Origin: an uncultured Clostridia bacterium
GTDB taxonomy: Bacteria > Bacillota > Clostridia > Saccharofermentanales > DTU023
DNA: 64,000 nucleotides
Assembly (NCBI GenBank): GCA_946220865.1
Contig: CAMJYM010000004.1
Location: 45,778 to 109,777, forward strand
Reading direction: 5' to 3'
A model generated the notes under the pieces. It had not been told where the DNA came from, did no database searches, and saw only the letters and a list, made by a program, of their open reading frames with translations. Below, piece after piece: positions 36,274 through 48,473 of the stretch (the stretch's first letter is position 1; the number at the start of each line of letters is the position of its first letter). Both the position numbers and the translations under genes were made by a program.

Positions 36274-37002
36274 TCAGGCTTGGAAAGATCTGCCAGGAAG
36301 TTTCATACTCTTCTGAACGTAGACGCTCTCAGGCAAATCAGGAATCGAAAAATTTCCGTTATTGATGAGTTTCCGTATTTCCATCACGAGTTGTTGAATG
36401 CCTTCGCTGTTACAGATTTTACGGTCAGTCTGAGTCAGATAACGCGTTCTTCCCCGTTTTTCAGCTGCTCCACCTTCGGAGAGACAGAGCGCCCGCTCAG
36501 CATGTGCTCTGCGCATCTCTGTTTCACGTTCGTACAGCTGTTGAAAACAATAGCGAAGATTGCGTTCAACCTGGGAGGCAGATACCCTGAAGGCCGTGGC
36601 GGTACTGCTGTAAATATATTTGACCATGGGCGATTTCATTTCAGGATGAAGTAAAAGCAGGATCAAAATATAGCGTAAAAAATCATAACCCCTGAGGTTT
36701 TTCCTAAAAGCATAGCATTGCAATACCGCATCAACATAGAGCTGAACCTTGGCTTCATCTCCGCCAGCTTCATTTGAAGCGTCTCTCAGCAGCATCTGAG
36801 TCATACTGTTAACCCGATTTGCTGCGAATTGGGCGCCCTTTCTTCCTTCCACAATGAAATGTACTTTTCCGGAAGGATCGTGAACGCCAACTATGCCGTG
36901 TGATGACATCAAACGCTGAATGTCCTGCAGTAGTTCTTTATTGCTTCCCGCAATAAAAAAGGCCAATGAATCAGTTTTATTCTTTTCATAAAAGCTCTTC
37001 AT
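36274..37002 (-). CDS. Receiver-less protein with Spo0A C-terminal-type DNA-binding domain
   Basis: 242 aa. Residues about 95-220 match the Spo0A effector domain in layout: RGYDFLRYILILLL (for GYxYLRxAIxL), then the recognition-helix region MVKYIYSSTATAFRVSASQVERNLRY (broken here only as description) and a late NSEGIQQLVMEIRKL. Residues 1-80 (FFIAGSNKELLQDI, GKVHFIVEGRKGAQ) are not a receiver: no phosphoacceptor aspartate context is seen. Start ATG has a near-perfect GGGAGGTGATC. Its promoter contains Spo0A-box-like sites. It could be an orphan regulator derived from Spo0A. Function is not known. Confidence 0.72.
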   Translation of the reverse strand: MKSFYEKNKTDSLAFFIAGSNKELLQDIQRLMSSHGIVGVHDPSGKVHFIVEGRKGAQFAANRVNSMTQMLLRDASNEAGGDEAKVQLYVDAVLQCYAFRKNLRGYDFLRYILILLLLHPEMKSPMVKYIYSSTATAFRVSASQVERNLRYCFQQLYERETEMRRAHAERALCLSEGGAAEKRGRTRYLTQTDRKICNSEGIQQLVMEIRKLINNGNFSIPDLPESVYVQKSMKLPGRSFQA

Positions 37003-37062
37003 CAGATCACCTCCCGGGATCTTTGCTCGTTTTTTCCTTCTTCTATGTGAAGGGTGAAATTA

Positions 37063-37126
37063 ATCATACACCCAATAGCCTCGACAAAATCATCACTTTA
37101 ACAGATTTTTGTCGAATAATGTCGAA
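37063..37126 (-). promoter_or_regulatory. Three 0A-box-like sites and -10 box before the Spo0A-C-like gene
   Basis: On the plus strand TGTCGAA occurs at 37110-37116 and 37120-37126, exactly 10 bases apart; TTTTGTCGA is present in the opposite orientation at 37081-37088. A TATGAT -10 box for the gene lies at 37068-37063, so the nearest site overlaps the -35 zone, as in Spo0A-activated promoters. These match the known 0A-box core TGTCGAA. Confidence 0.6.
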
Positions 37127-37170
37127 TTTGTGGGAATTTTGTACGAAGAAAGGAATACTATGCTTAAATC

Positions 37171-37599
37171 TCAGGGGGTTACAGATGAACCTTTACTCTC
37201 ATCAGGGGGAAGTACTTCCGTGACATTGATAACAACACCTGCATAAGGACTGACAGAAATTCTCCAGTCCTTACTCAAATCCAAATTGCGCTTATCTGGT
37301 CCCAAAAGAAAACGACGTCCACGCGTCATGAGATACGGTCCTTTAATCTCAGCATTTTCTGCATTCACGGTATAACTTTGCAACGCCTCTGGCGATGTCG
37401 CAATAAGATCGAGAAGTCGCGGACGGAACTCAAGACAGATAACAAAAACCAAAAGCACTACAAGAATAACAGGAGCGAGATAAGACCAGGAAAAGCGGTT
37501 ACGTCTGGCTCTGTTGATACGCAGGGTGTAAATGAGCCCCCAGAAGAGCAGGACGCACAGAACCCCGCTCAGGATCAGGGCTGAATATGAAAAAAACAT
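37171..37599 (-). CDS. Membrane-anchored protein, unknown function
   Basis: 142 aa with two membrane spans (about 7-27 and 43-61) and a soluble part that reads like a small beta-rich domain (YLMTRGRRFLLGPDKRNLDLSKDW). The ATG has GGAGG five bases upstream. It starts 11 nt after ligA, so it is probably co-transcribed with it. I do not recognise the family. Confidence 0.65.
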   Translation of the reverse strand: MFFSYSALILSGVLCVLLFWGLIYTLRINRARRNRFSWSYLAPVILVVLLVFVICLEFRPRLLDLIATSPEALQSYTVNAENAEIKGPYLMTRGRRFLLGPDKRNLDLSKDWRISVSPYAGVVINVTEVLPPDESKGSSVTP

Positions 37600-37609
37600 C
37601 CGCTCCTCC

Positions 37610-42312
<4,703 letters not shown>

Positions 42313-42325
42313 ACTCTCTCCTTCG

Positions 42326-44464
42326 TTATGGCTCAAAATGCAGTCCCCGGAAACTTACTTCATCTATGGTAAGAACGCCCTGAGCTTCAGGGTCCTGTAG
42401 AATGAATTCAATTTTTGTCAGGCGCATGAGGTCGACCGGCGCTGTCGCCAGTTCAAAATGAATATCCTGCCAGGAGAGGATATCCTTGATCTGCTGCGTT
42501 TCTGAATAAGTTTCGCGCCCATTGGCATCGGCGAGATGTAGCTTGATAAGTTTGACCCGATGTTCCGTATTAAATAGATGAATCACCATCTCATTCCAAA
42601 GATGCAGATCCAATGGAGGGTAATCCGAGGCATAATCCAATATCGGGCCAAAAATCACCGGCCTCTCATCCGCCTTACTATATTTTAGCATGATCGCCGC
42701 GCGGCCATGGCGTTTATTCTCAGTTTCAAGACAAAACTGACCGCGGCCGGCAAAGAGCGTCCAAAGCGGATAGATTCCGGGGCGATTCTTGCTATGTTGA
42801 CGAGGCAGGGAGTGAGATTCCATTTTCGGGATGCGAAAGTCGCTGAGCGACTCACAGTTCGCCCAGGCTCTTGGCTTTTCCTGTGAACTCATATCCCGGT
42901 CAAGGCGAAAAGGAACCAACGGCATACCATTGGAGGCGCAGAGATTAGCTTCCATGTTAAACGTATAGAAGGCATAGCTGCAGGATACCGGCTGAGCAAT
43001 CTCATCATGCCAGACAATCACCCGGACCTGATAGAGTTCCCTGGCCTCAGCAAGCACATTCTGTCGGTTGCGGCCACAGATGGTGAAACCTTTGAGCGAA
43101 CGATCTCCCTGGCGCAAACGGATACCCTTGCCCACATTGTCAAAACTCAAAAGAAGCTTATTGCCGACCGTCTCTGCAGACACACATTCCGGGGCGGAAT
43201 CAGGCAGATCGAATTTATAGGCAAGACCCAGGGCAAGCTGAGCCATGCGCAGGCCGATCATTTTTTTAGCGCTGGGGGTTTGCATACTTCCATAACGCCC
43301 ATTGCTGCTGTCAAAAGTAAGCGGCAGGTCGTAGGTGGTAATCATTCCGGCCTGAAGATCCAGACGGCGACGTACCGCGGAAAGAGCCTCATTAAAAACC
43401 GCCAGACGCATGAAGTCTGTATCGGAGACAAAGGAAGGCGTAAGCTGGCTGTAAATCAATTTTAAACCTGTAACAGGCGCTTGAAAGAGCTCTTTGACAA
43501 CCGCAGAGAAAGCGATAAAGGCCCGCATATAATAATCGGGATATTGCACATCCTCTTCACCCTGATACCAGATCAGTCCACGGATGGCCAGGCTCGTGTA
43601 GGGAGCAAGTTTGTGGTTAAAAAGGGCCCCTTGTTGGTTTAAGCGAGAGAAAGGCGGGGGCAGAGCCGCCATGTCTGTCTGGGCTACTTTATTGCTGAAA
43701 TGGCGCTCTTCGCGTTTTTCCTCCGGCGGAAGCTGATTCCAGTTATCCTTGTCGCGGTAATGTTTTATTTCCCGAACATGATTTTTAATGATCGCGTCCT
43801 GTTCAACCACGGCCCCGGGGAGCCAGCTGTGAATGCATGAATCCGGGCAGGCCAGATTAAAGAGTCCGATCGGTATGCCCATTTCTTTCTGAAGCTTGAG
43901 CACAAAACTCAGCCCCGCAGCACTTAGATTGCTAATGCCATCACGATCTCCCGGGTTCAGCCAATGCCCGCCATAGGAACGGGCAAGAGGTGTCTGGCTG
44001 TACTCTTCGGTCCCTGACGCAAGGCCATTCTCATTTTGAGTAAAAAAGCGCAGGCCTCTGTTTTCAGCAATCTCCGGAATTAATTCCCGAACGTCACTCA
44101 GAGCAGCGGGCATGGCCATATTGCTGGCACCGGCAGCGATCCAGAGTTCTCCAAAAAGAATATCCTGGAAAACCGCCCGCTCGCCATCACATTCGATGGT
44201 CATTCGAAAATGGTCGTACGAGGCTTCGATCAGGGGCAGCTTAAATTCAAAGAAGCCATCCTCCTCAGGGAAATCACTTTCCTGAAAGATAATGCCATAT
44301 TCGGTATCTCCGGAAGAAAGTTTATCTCCCGAAGGAAAACGTTCCAGCGTCAGACGGACGGTCTTACCTGCTTCAGCATTTCCGTATATCCGTATTCTCA
44401 CCTGCTGCTGCAGGAGCATATGGTCGCCAAACCAGGCAGGCAATGTTAATTTTCGCTGAGGCAT
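42326..44464 (-). CDS. Sialate O-acetylesterase-like SGNH hydrolase
   Basis: 712 aa of the DUF303/SASA type. Expected blocks are present: GDHMLLQQQVRIRIYGNAEAG opening, FGELWIAAGASNMAMP around the catalytic serine, GLFNLACPDSCIHSWLPG, and RGLIWYQGEEDVQYPDYY. The usual GQSNM reads GASNM, an odd change in the oxyanion loop. Residues about 530-710 form an extra beta-rich domain possibly binding sugar. No signal peptide is apparent, so it may act in the cytoplasm on imported sugars. Its own promoter lies at 44520-44548. Confidence 0.8.
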   Translation of the reverse strand: MPQRKLTLPAWFGDHMLLQQQVRIRIYGNAEAGKTVRLTLERFPSGDKLSSGDTEYGIIFQESDFPEEDGFFEFKLPLIEASYDHFRMTIECDGERAVFQDILFGELWIAAGASNMAMPAALSDVRELIPEIAENRGLRFFTQNENGLASGTEEYSQTPLARSYGGHWLNPGDRDGISNLSAAGLSFVLKLQKEMGIPIGLFNLACPDSCIHSWLPGAVVEQDAIIKNHVREIKHYRDKDNWNQLPPEEKREERHFSNKVAQTDMAALPPPFSRLNQQGALFNHKLAPYTSLAIRGLIWYQGEEDVQYPDYYMRAFIAFSAVVKELFQAPVTGLKLIYSQLTPSFVSDTDFMRLAVFNEALSAVRRRLDLQAGMITTYDLPLTFDSSNGRYGSMQTPSAKKMIGLRMAQLALGLAYKFDLPDSAPECVSAETVGNKLLLSFDNVGKGIRLRQGDRSLKGFTICGRNRQNVLAEARELYQVRVIVWHDEIAQPVSCSYAFYTFNMEANLCASNGMPLVPFRLDRDMSSQEKPRAWANCESLSDFRIPKMESHSLPRQHSKNRPGIYPLWTLFAGRGQFCLETENKRHGRAAIMLKYSKADERPVIFGPILDYASDYPPLDLHLWNEMVIHLFNTEHRVKLIKLHLADANGRETYSETQQIKDILSWQDIHFELATAPVDLMRLTKIEFILQDPEAQGVLTIDEVSFRGLHFEP

Positions 44465-44519
44465 GACTTTTCCTCTTCTCGTCTTGGAGGTATCCCCATT
44501 TTGTACAACAGTTTAATGT

Positions 44520-44548
44520 ATTTAACTCTCTTTCAACGGAGTTTTCAA
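44520..44548 (-). promoter_or_regulatory. Probable promoter of the SASA-like gene
   Basis: Minus strand: TTGAAA (44548-44543), 17-base spacer, TTAAAT (44525-44520), about 55 bases before the start codon. Only moderate consensus. Confidence 0.4.
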
Positions 44549-44550
44549 AC

Positions 44551-45225
44551 TCAGTTAGAGCAAAACTCAGAGAGAATTAGTTTTTCCCGAATAATACGCG
44601 CGTCATCTGCATCATCCGGACTGATAAAAGATTGGTTCTTCAGGGCCTGAAGACAGAGATCCGGCCTCAGGTTTTCCCGTGACCCCGCTTTGACACGGAG
44701 GCGGAACTCATCATCACTGAGCACCTCCCAGGCCAGAATGGAGGAAAAAAGACTCACCTGACGAATTTTTCCCTTGCTCTTTCGCTCGACGAGGATCTCC
44801 TCTCCAGCCTCCGCTTTTGCGGCAAGCTTTTTCCAGGCCAGACCAGCCCCTCTGGCAGAAAAATGATAAACGGCTTCCTCGACAAGGTTCATGAGACTCT
44901 TCGTATGAGCCTCGAGAAGACAGGCTTTGTTAATCCTGAGCCCCTGAGGGAGCTGCGCATTGAGTTTACCAGGCAAGGTTTCTACAGGGATCTCTTCACA
45001 AAGTTCTATTTCCAAAAGATCGGCTTCACATTCAAGACCAACTCCCAGAGGTAAAGCAAAAACGAGCGAAGGTCGGGGATTAAAGCCCTGGCTCCAGCGC
45101 AGAGGCAGTCCGGCACGACGAAATGCGCGTTCAAAACAGCGCATGAGGTCCAGATGGGCTATCCAGGCAATGGGCCCTTCTCTGGAAAAGCTGAGGAGCA
45201 TTAAAATGGGCTTTGTTTCGTCCAT
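44551..45225 (-). CDS. TIGR03936/DUF2344 radical-SAM-associated protein
   Basis: 224 aa with the family opening FSREGPIAWIAHLDLMRCFERA and RWSQGFNPRPSLVFALPLGVG. It is almost always encoded next to the B12-binding radical SAM protein, as here, and the two are fused in some bacteria; the function is not established. The ATG at 45225 has AGGAAAG upstream and lies 13 nt after the partner's stop. Confidence 0.9.
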   Translation of the reverse strand: MDETKPILMLLSFSREGPIAWIAHLDLMRCFERAFRRAGLPLRWSQGFNPRPSLVFALPLGVGLECEADLLEIELCEEIPVETLPGKLNAQLPQGLRINKACLLEAHTKSLMNLVEEAVYHFSARGAGLAWKKLAAKAEAGEEILVERKSKGKIRQVSLFSSILAWEVLSDDEFRLRVKAGSRENLRPDLCLQALKNQSFISPDDADDARIIREKLILSEFCSN

Positions 45226-45238
45226 AGAACTTTCCTCT

Positions 45239-47125
45239 CTATTTTTCTCTGAGGCAGATGGCGGCACGGTAGCGGGATGCCCCACAGGCCCTGCAGCCTT
45301 TGCGGCAATCAGGACTGCACTGTCCCTCAAGACCTCTCTGATATTCCTGCCAGAGGAAGGATTTCTTCAGGCCAGTTTCGATAAAGTCCCAGGGAAAGTG
45401 TTCGTCCTCCGGGCGTTCACGATGAGCATAAAAATCAAGGTCAAGGCCTTCTTTGGCCAAAGCCCTCTGCCAACGCTCGTAAGAAAAGTTCTGACGCTCA
45501 CCTTCCATAAAAGCGCCTTCCTCCACCACATTAAGCAGGACACGGGAGAGACGTCTGTCCCCACGGGCCAGCAAAGCTTCAATTTCTGAAGTGTCAAAAT
45601 CGTGCCACTGATAGCTGAGTCGTCGGTCTTTCAGCAAGGAGGCCAGCAGACCTTGCCGCCGTTCCATTTCTAAGCGGCTGATCTGGGCGACATACTGAAA
45701 AGGTGTCCAGGGTTTAGGGATGAAGAAAGATGTGCTCACCGTGATCAAGAGTTTTCTTCGAGGGCCGGCGTTTTCTTCCCGGACTTCCTGCCAGAGCTTG
45801 AGCAATTTTTTACACAAGTCGGCAATGCCATAAATGTCCTCATCCGTTTCTCCGGGTAAACCCAACATGAAATAGAGTTTAAGCCGATCCCAACCCTTGA
45901 TAAAAGCCTCACGGGCTGCCGTGAGCAAGTCATTTTCCTGAATGTTTTTGTTGATACGATCTCGGGCCAACTGGCTGCCGGCCTCCGGGGCGAAAGTGAG
46001 TCCTGCCTTGCGCGTCCGGCTGACCCGATCCAGAAGTTCCATACTGACTGAATCGAGGCGCAGAGAAGGCAGTGAAAGGTTGACATGACTTTCCTCCAGC
46101 TCAGGGAGCAAGGCCTCAATCAGAGGGAAAAGTTCACTGTAATCCCCGGTTGAAAGTGACATCAGCCCCAGCTCTTCATAACCGGAAGAAGCCAGCATGG
46201 CCCGGGCACGACTCACCAGTGTTTCAGCGCTGTTCTCACGTAAAGGCCGATAAATCATGCCGGCCTGGCAGAAACGGCAGCCATTGCCACAGCCGCGATA
46301 GAGTTCAAGAAAAACCCGGTCATGCACAATTTCAATATGAGGAACCAGCACTTTTTCAGGAGCTAAAGTGGTATCTAGATCTCTGACAATGCGCTTCACA
46401 GGGCGCTTAGAGACGAAATCCCTCAGGGCTTTCAACTCACGAAAACGACCATCCTCCTCGTATACAGCCTCATAAAAAGAGGGAACATAGACCCCTTCAA
46501 TCCGGGCCGCAGCCTTAAGAAAATCAGCTTTGCACCCTCCCTCTGCTCTGACTTTGCGAAAACAATCCATGACCTCGGGCAGGAGCTCTTCGCCCTCGCC
46601 AATCATGATCAAGTCGAAAAAATCAGCCACAGGCTCCGCATTAAAGACTACAGGGCCACCAGCCACTATAAGCGGGTCCTCTTCACCACGGTCTTTTTGC
46701 AGGAGCGGAATCCCTCCAAGTTTCAGCATATCCAGCACAGTCGGGAAAGACATCTCGTACTGCAGGGTAAAACCGACAAAATCAAAGTCCTTCAGGACGC
46801 GGCCATTCTCCACACTGAAAAGAGGAATGTTTTCCCTGATCATGATTTCGCGAAGATCTGCACCGGGTTCAAAAAAACGTTCACAGAGCTGATCTTCCCT
46901 GCGATTGAGCAGATCATAGAGGATACGCAGAGCCAAATTGGACATGCCAACTTCGTAGATATCCGGGAAACAAAAAGCAAAGCGAAGACGCGGACGACCA
47001 TCCGCAAGATTCGCTTCTTTGCTTATACTATTCCACTCGCCCCCGAGATATCTGGCCGGTTTTTCAATGCGGCGCAGGAGACGTCTGGGAAGGTGTACCT
47101 CCCTCATCTGCGTTTTTGCTTTCAT
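45239..47125 (-). CDS. TIGR03960 B12-binding radical SAM protein
   Basis: 628 aa. The N-terminal part is cobalamin-binding-like (FAFCFPDIYEVGMSNLALRIL). The radical SAM cluster is YRGCGNGCRFCQAGMIYRP (CxxxCxxC), with the downstream GLTFAPEAGSQLARDRINK and YFMLGLPGETDED. A cysteine-rich tail (CSPDCRKGCRACG) may hold another cluster. Substrate unknown. It slightly overlaps pgi upstream. Confidence 0.92.
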   Translation of the reverse strand: MKAKTQMREVHLPRRLLRRIEKPARYLGGEWNSISKEANLADGRPRLRFAFCFPDIYEVGMSNLALRILYDLLNRREDQLCERFFEPGADLREIMIRENIPLFSVENGRVLKDFDFVGFTLQYEMSFPTVLDMLKLGGIPLLQKDRGEEDPLIVAGGPVVFNAEPVADFFDLIMIGEGEELLPEVMDCFRKVRAEGGCKADFLKAAARIEGVYVPSFYEAVYEEDGRFRELKALRDFVSKRPVKRIVRDLDTTLAPEKVLVPHIEIVHDRVFLELYRGCGNGCRFCQAGMIYRPLRENSAETLVSRARAMLASSGYEELGLMSLSTGDYSELFPLIEALLPELEESHVNLSLPSLRLDSVSMELLDRVSRTRKAGLTFAPEAGSQLARDRINKNIQENDLLTAAREAFIKGWDRLKLYFMLGLPGETDEDIYGIADLCKKLLKLWQEVREENAGPRRKLLITVSTSFFIPKPWTPFQYVAQISRLEMERRQGLLASLLKDRRLSYQWHDFDTSEIEALLARGDRRLSRVLLNVVEEGAFMEGERQNFSYERWQRALAKEGLDLDFYAHRERPEDEHFPWDFIETGLKKSFLWQEYQRGLEGQCSPDCRKGCRACGASRYRAAICLREK

Positions 47126-48462
47126 GAGAGCCTTTTTGTCAATGTCTGTCCCAGTTCCTCATAGCCTGGTTTGCCAAGCAGAGCAAACATATTTTTCTTA
47201 TAAGCTTCCACTCCAGGCTGGTCAAAGGGATTGACGCCATTCAGATATGCAGAAATACCGCAGGCTCGTTCAAAGAAATAGATCATTTCACCTAAATTCT
47301 TTTCATCTGCCTTGTCGATGGAGATCTGCATATTGGGACAGCCTCCGTCCTCATGGGCTAACATAGTTGCGAGCATCGCCTTTTCAGAAATCCCCGAAAC
47401 AGGGCAGCCTGCCAAATAGTCGAGGCCATCGGCAGAAGCACGTTCTTCCGGTACGAGGAGTTCGTGCCGTGGGTGTTCCAGATGCAACACGGTCTCAAAG
47501 ACAGAACGACTGCCATCCTGAATGAACTGCCCCAGAGAATGCAAATCCGTGGTATAAGACACAGCCGCAGGGAAAATACCTTTTCCATCTTTCCCTTCCG
47601 ATTCGCCAAAAAGCTGCTTCCACCACTCCGTAAAATAGTGCAGTGAAGGTTCAAAGTCAGCCAGGACTTCAATATGATAACCACGTCGATAGAGCAGATT
47701 ACGGGCTAAGGCATAGCGCAGAGCAGGGTTAGAGCGTCCCTGTTCAGCAAAGCGTTCGCAAATGCCACGTGCTCCTTCCATGAGGGCCTCAATATCCAGG
47801 CCTGCAGCGGCTATAGGCAAAAGCCCTACGGCTGTGAGGACGGAATAACGGCCACCGATATCATCGGGGACCACAAAGCGTTCATAGCCTTTGGCGATCG
47901 CCAGTTCGCGCAGGGCGCCTCTGTGCGCATCTGTGGTTGCAAAAATTCTGCGGGCCGCCTCGGCTTCGCCATAGCGTTTTTCCATATAGGCGCGAAGGAA
48001 ACGAAATGCGAGCGCTGTTTCTGTGGTCGTTCCTGACTTGGAAATGACATTCAGCGAAACATCGTGTTCATTCAGAATTGAAAGCAGCTCAGACAAATAA
48101 GTTGATGAGAGGCTATTGCCGGCATAGACCAGCTTTGTCGCAGTCTTCTCCGTTCGCCCGGCCTGTGCAGTAAAGGCTGGAGTCAACGCTTCAACAACAG
48201 CACGTGCTCCCAGATAAGAGCCGCCGATACCCACCACGACCAGAAGGTCACTTTGCTTTTTGATCTTCTCTGCGGCCTCGAGAATACGGCTAAATTCATC
48301 CCGATCAAAATTCATCGGCAAATCACGCCAGGCCAGAAAATCACTGCCAAAGCCCTTGCCTTCAAGCAGCGTTTGCTCGGCAAGAAGCGCCTGCGCTTCC
48401 ATTTTTTCAAATTCAGCCTCGCTGAGAACCTTCATCAGGCGTGAAGTATCCAGTTTTATCAT
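47122..48462 (-). CDS. pgi: Glucose-6-phosphate isomerase
   Basis: 446 aa, the short Firmicute form. The phosphosugar-binding segments are clear: VVGIGGSYLGARAVVEAL, NVISKSGTTTETALAFR, and the catalytic region GGRYSVLTAVGLLPIAAAG, with a later lysine/histidine region near YLAGCPVSGISEKAML. Links glucose- and fructose-6-phosphate in glycolysis. It follows the Clp gene by 11 nt and overlaps the radical SAM gene's start. Confidence 0.96.
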   Translation of the reverse strand: MIKLDTSRLMKVLSEAEFEKMEAQALLAEQTLLEGKGFGSDFLAWRDLPMNFDRDEFSRILEAAEKIKKQSDLLVVVGIGGSYLGARAVVEALTPAFTAQAGRTEKTATKLVYAGNSLSSTYLSELLSILNEHDVSLNVISKSGTTTETALAFRFLRAYMEKRYGEAEAARRIFATTDAHRGALRELAIAKGYERFVVPDDIGGRYSVLTAVGLLPIAAAGLDIEALMEGARGICERFAEQGRSNPALRYALARNLLYRRGYHIEVLADFEPSLHYFTEWWKQLFGESEGKDGKGIFPAAVSYTTDLHSLGQFIQDGSRSVFETVLHLEHPRHELLVPEERASADGLDYLAGCPVSGISEKAMLATMLAHEDGGCPNMQISIDKADEKNLGEMIYFFERACGISAYLNGVNPFDQPGVEAYKKNMFALLGKPGYEELGQTLTKRLS

Positions 48463-48473
48463 CGTTCTCCCCC

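Noticed and set aside
44960..45589. A 209-codon plus-strand frame across the radical-SAM gene border.
   Set aside because: It is antisense to two well-supported genes, lacks a ribosome site and its product is arginine/serine-rich low-complexity sequence.
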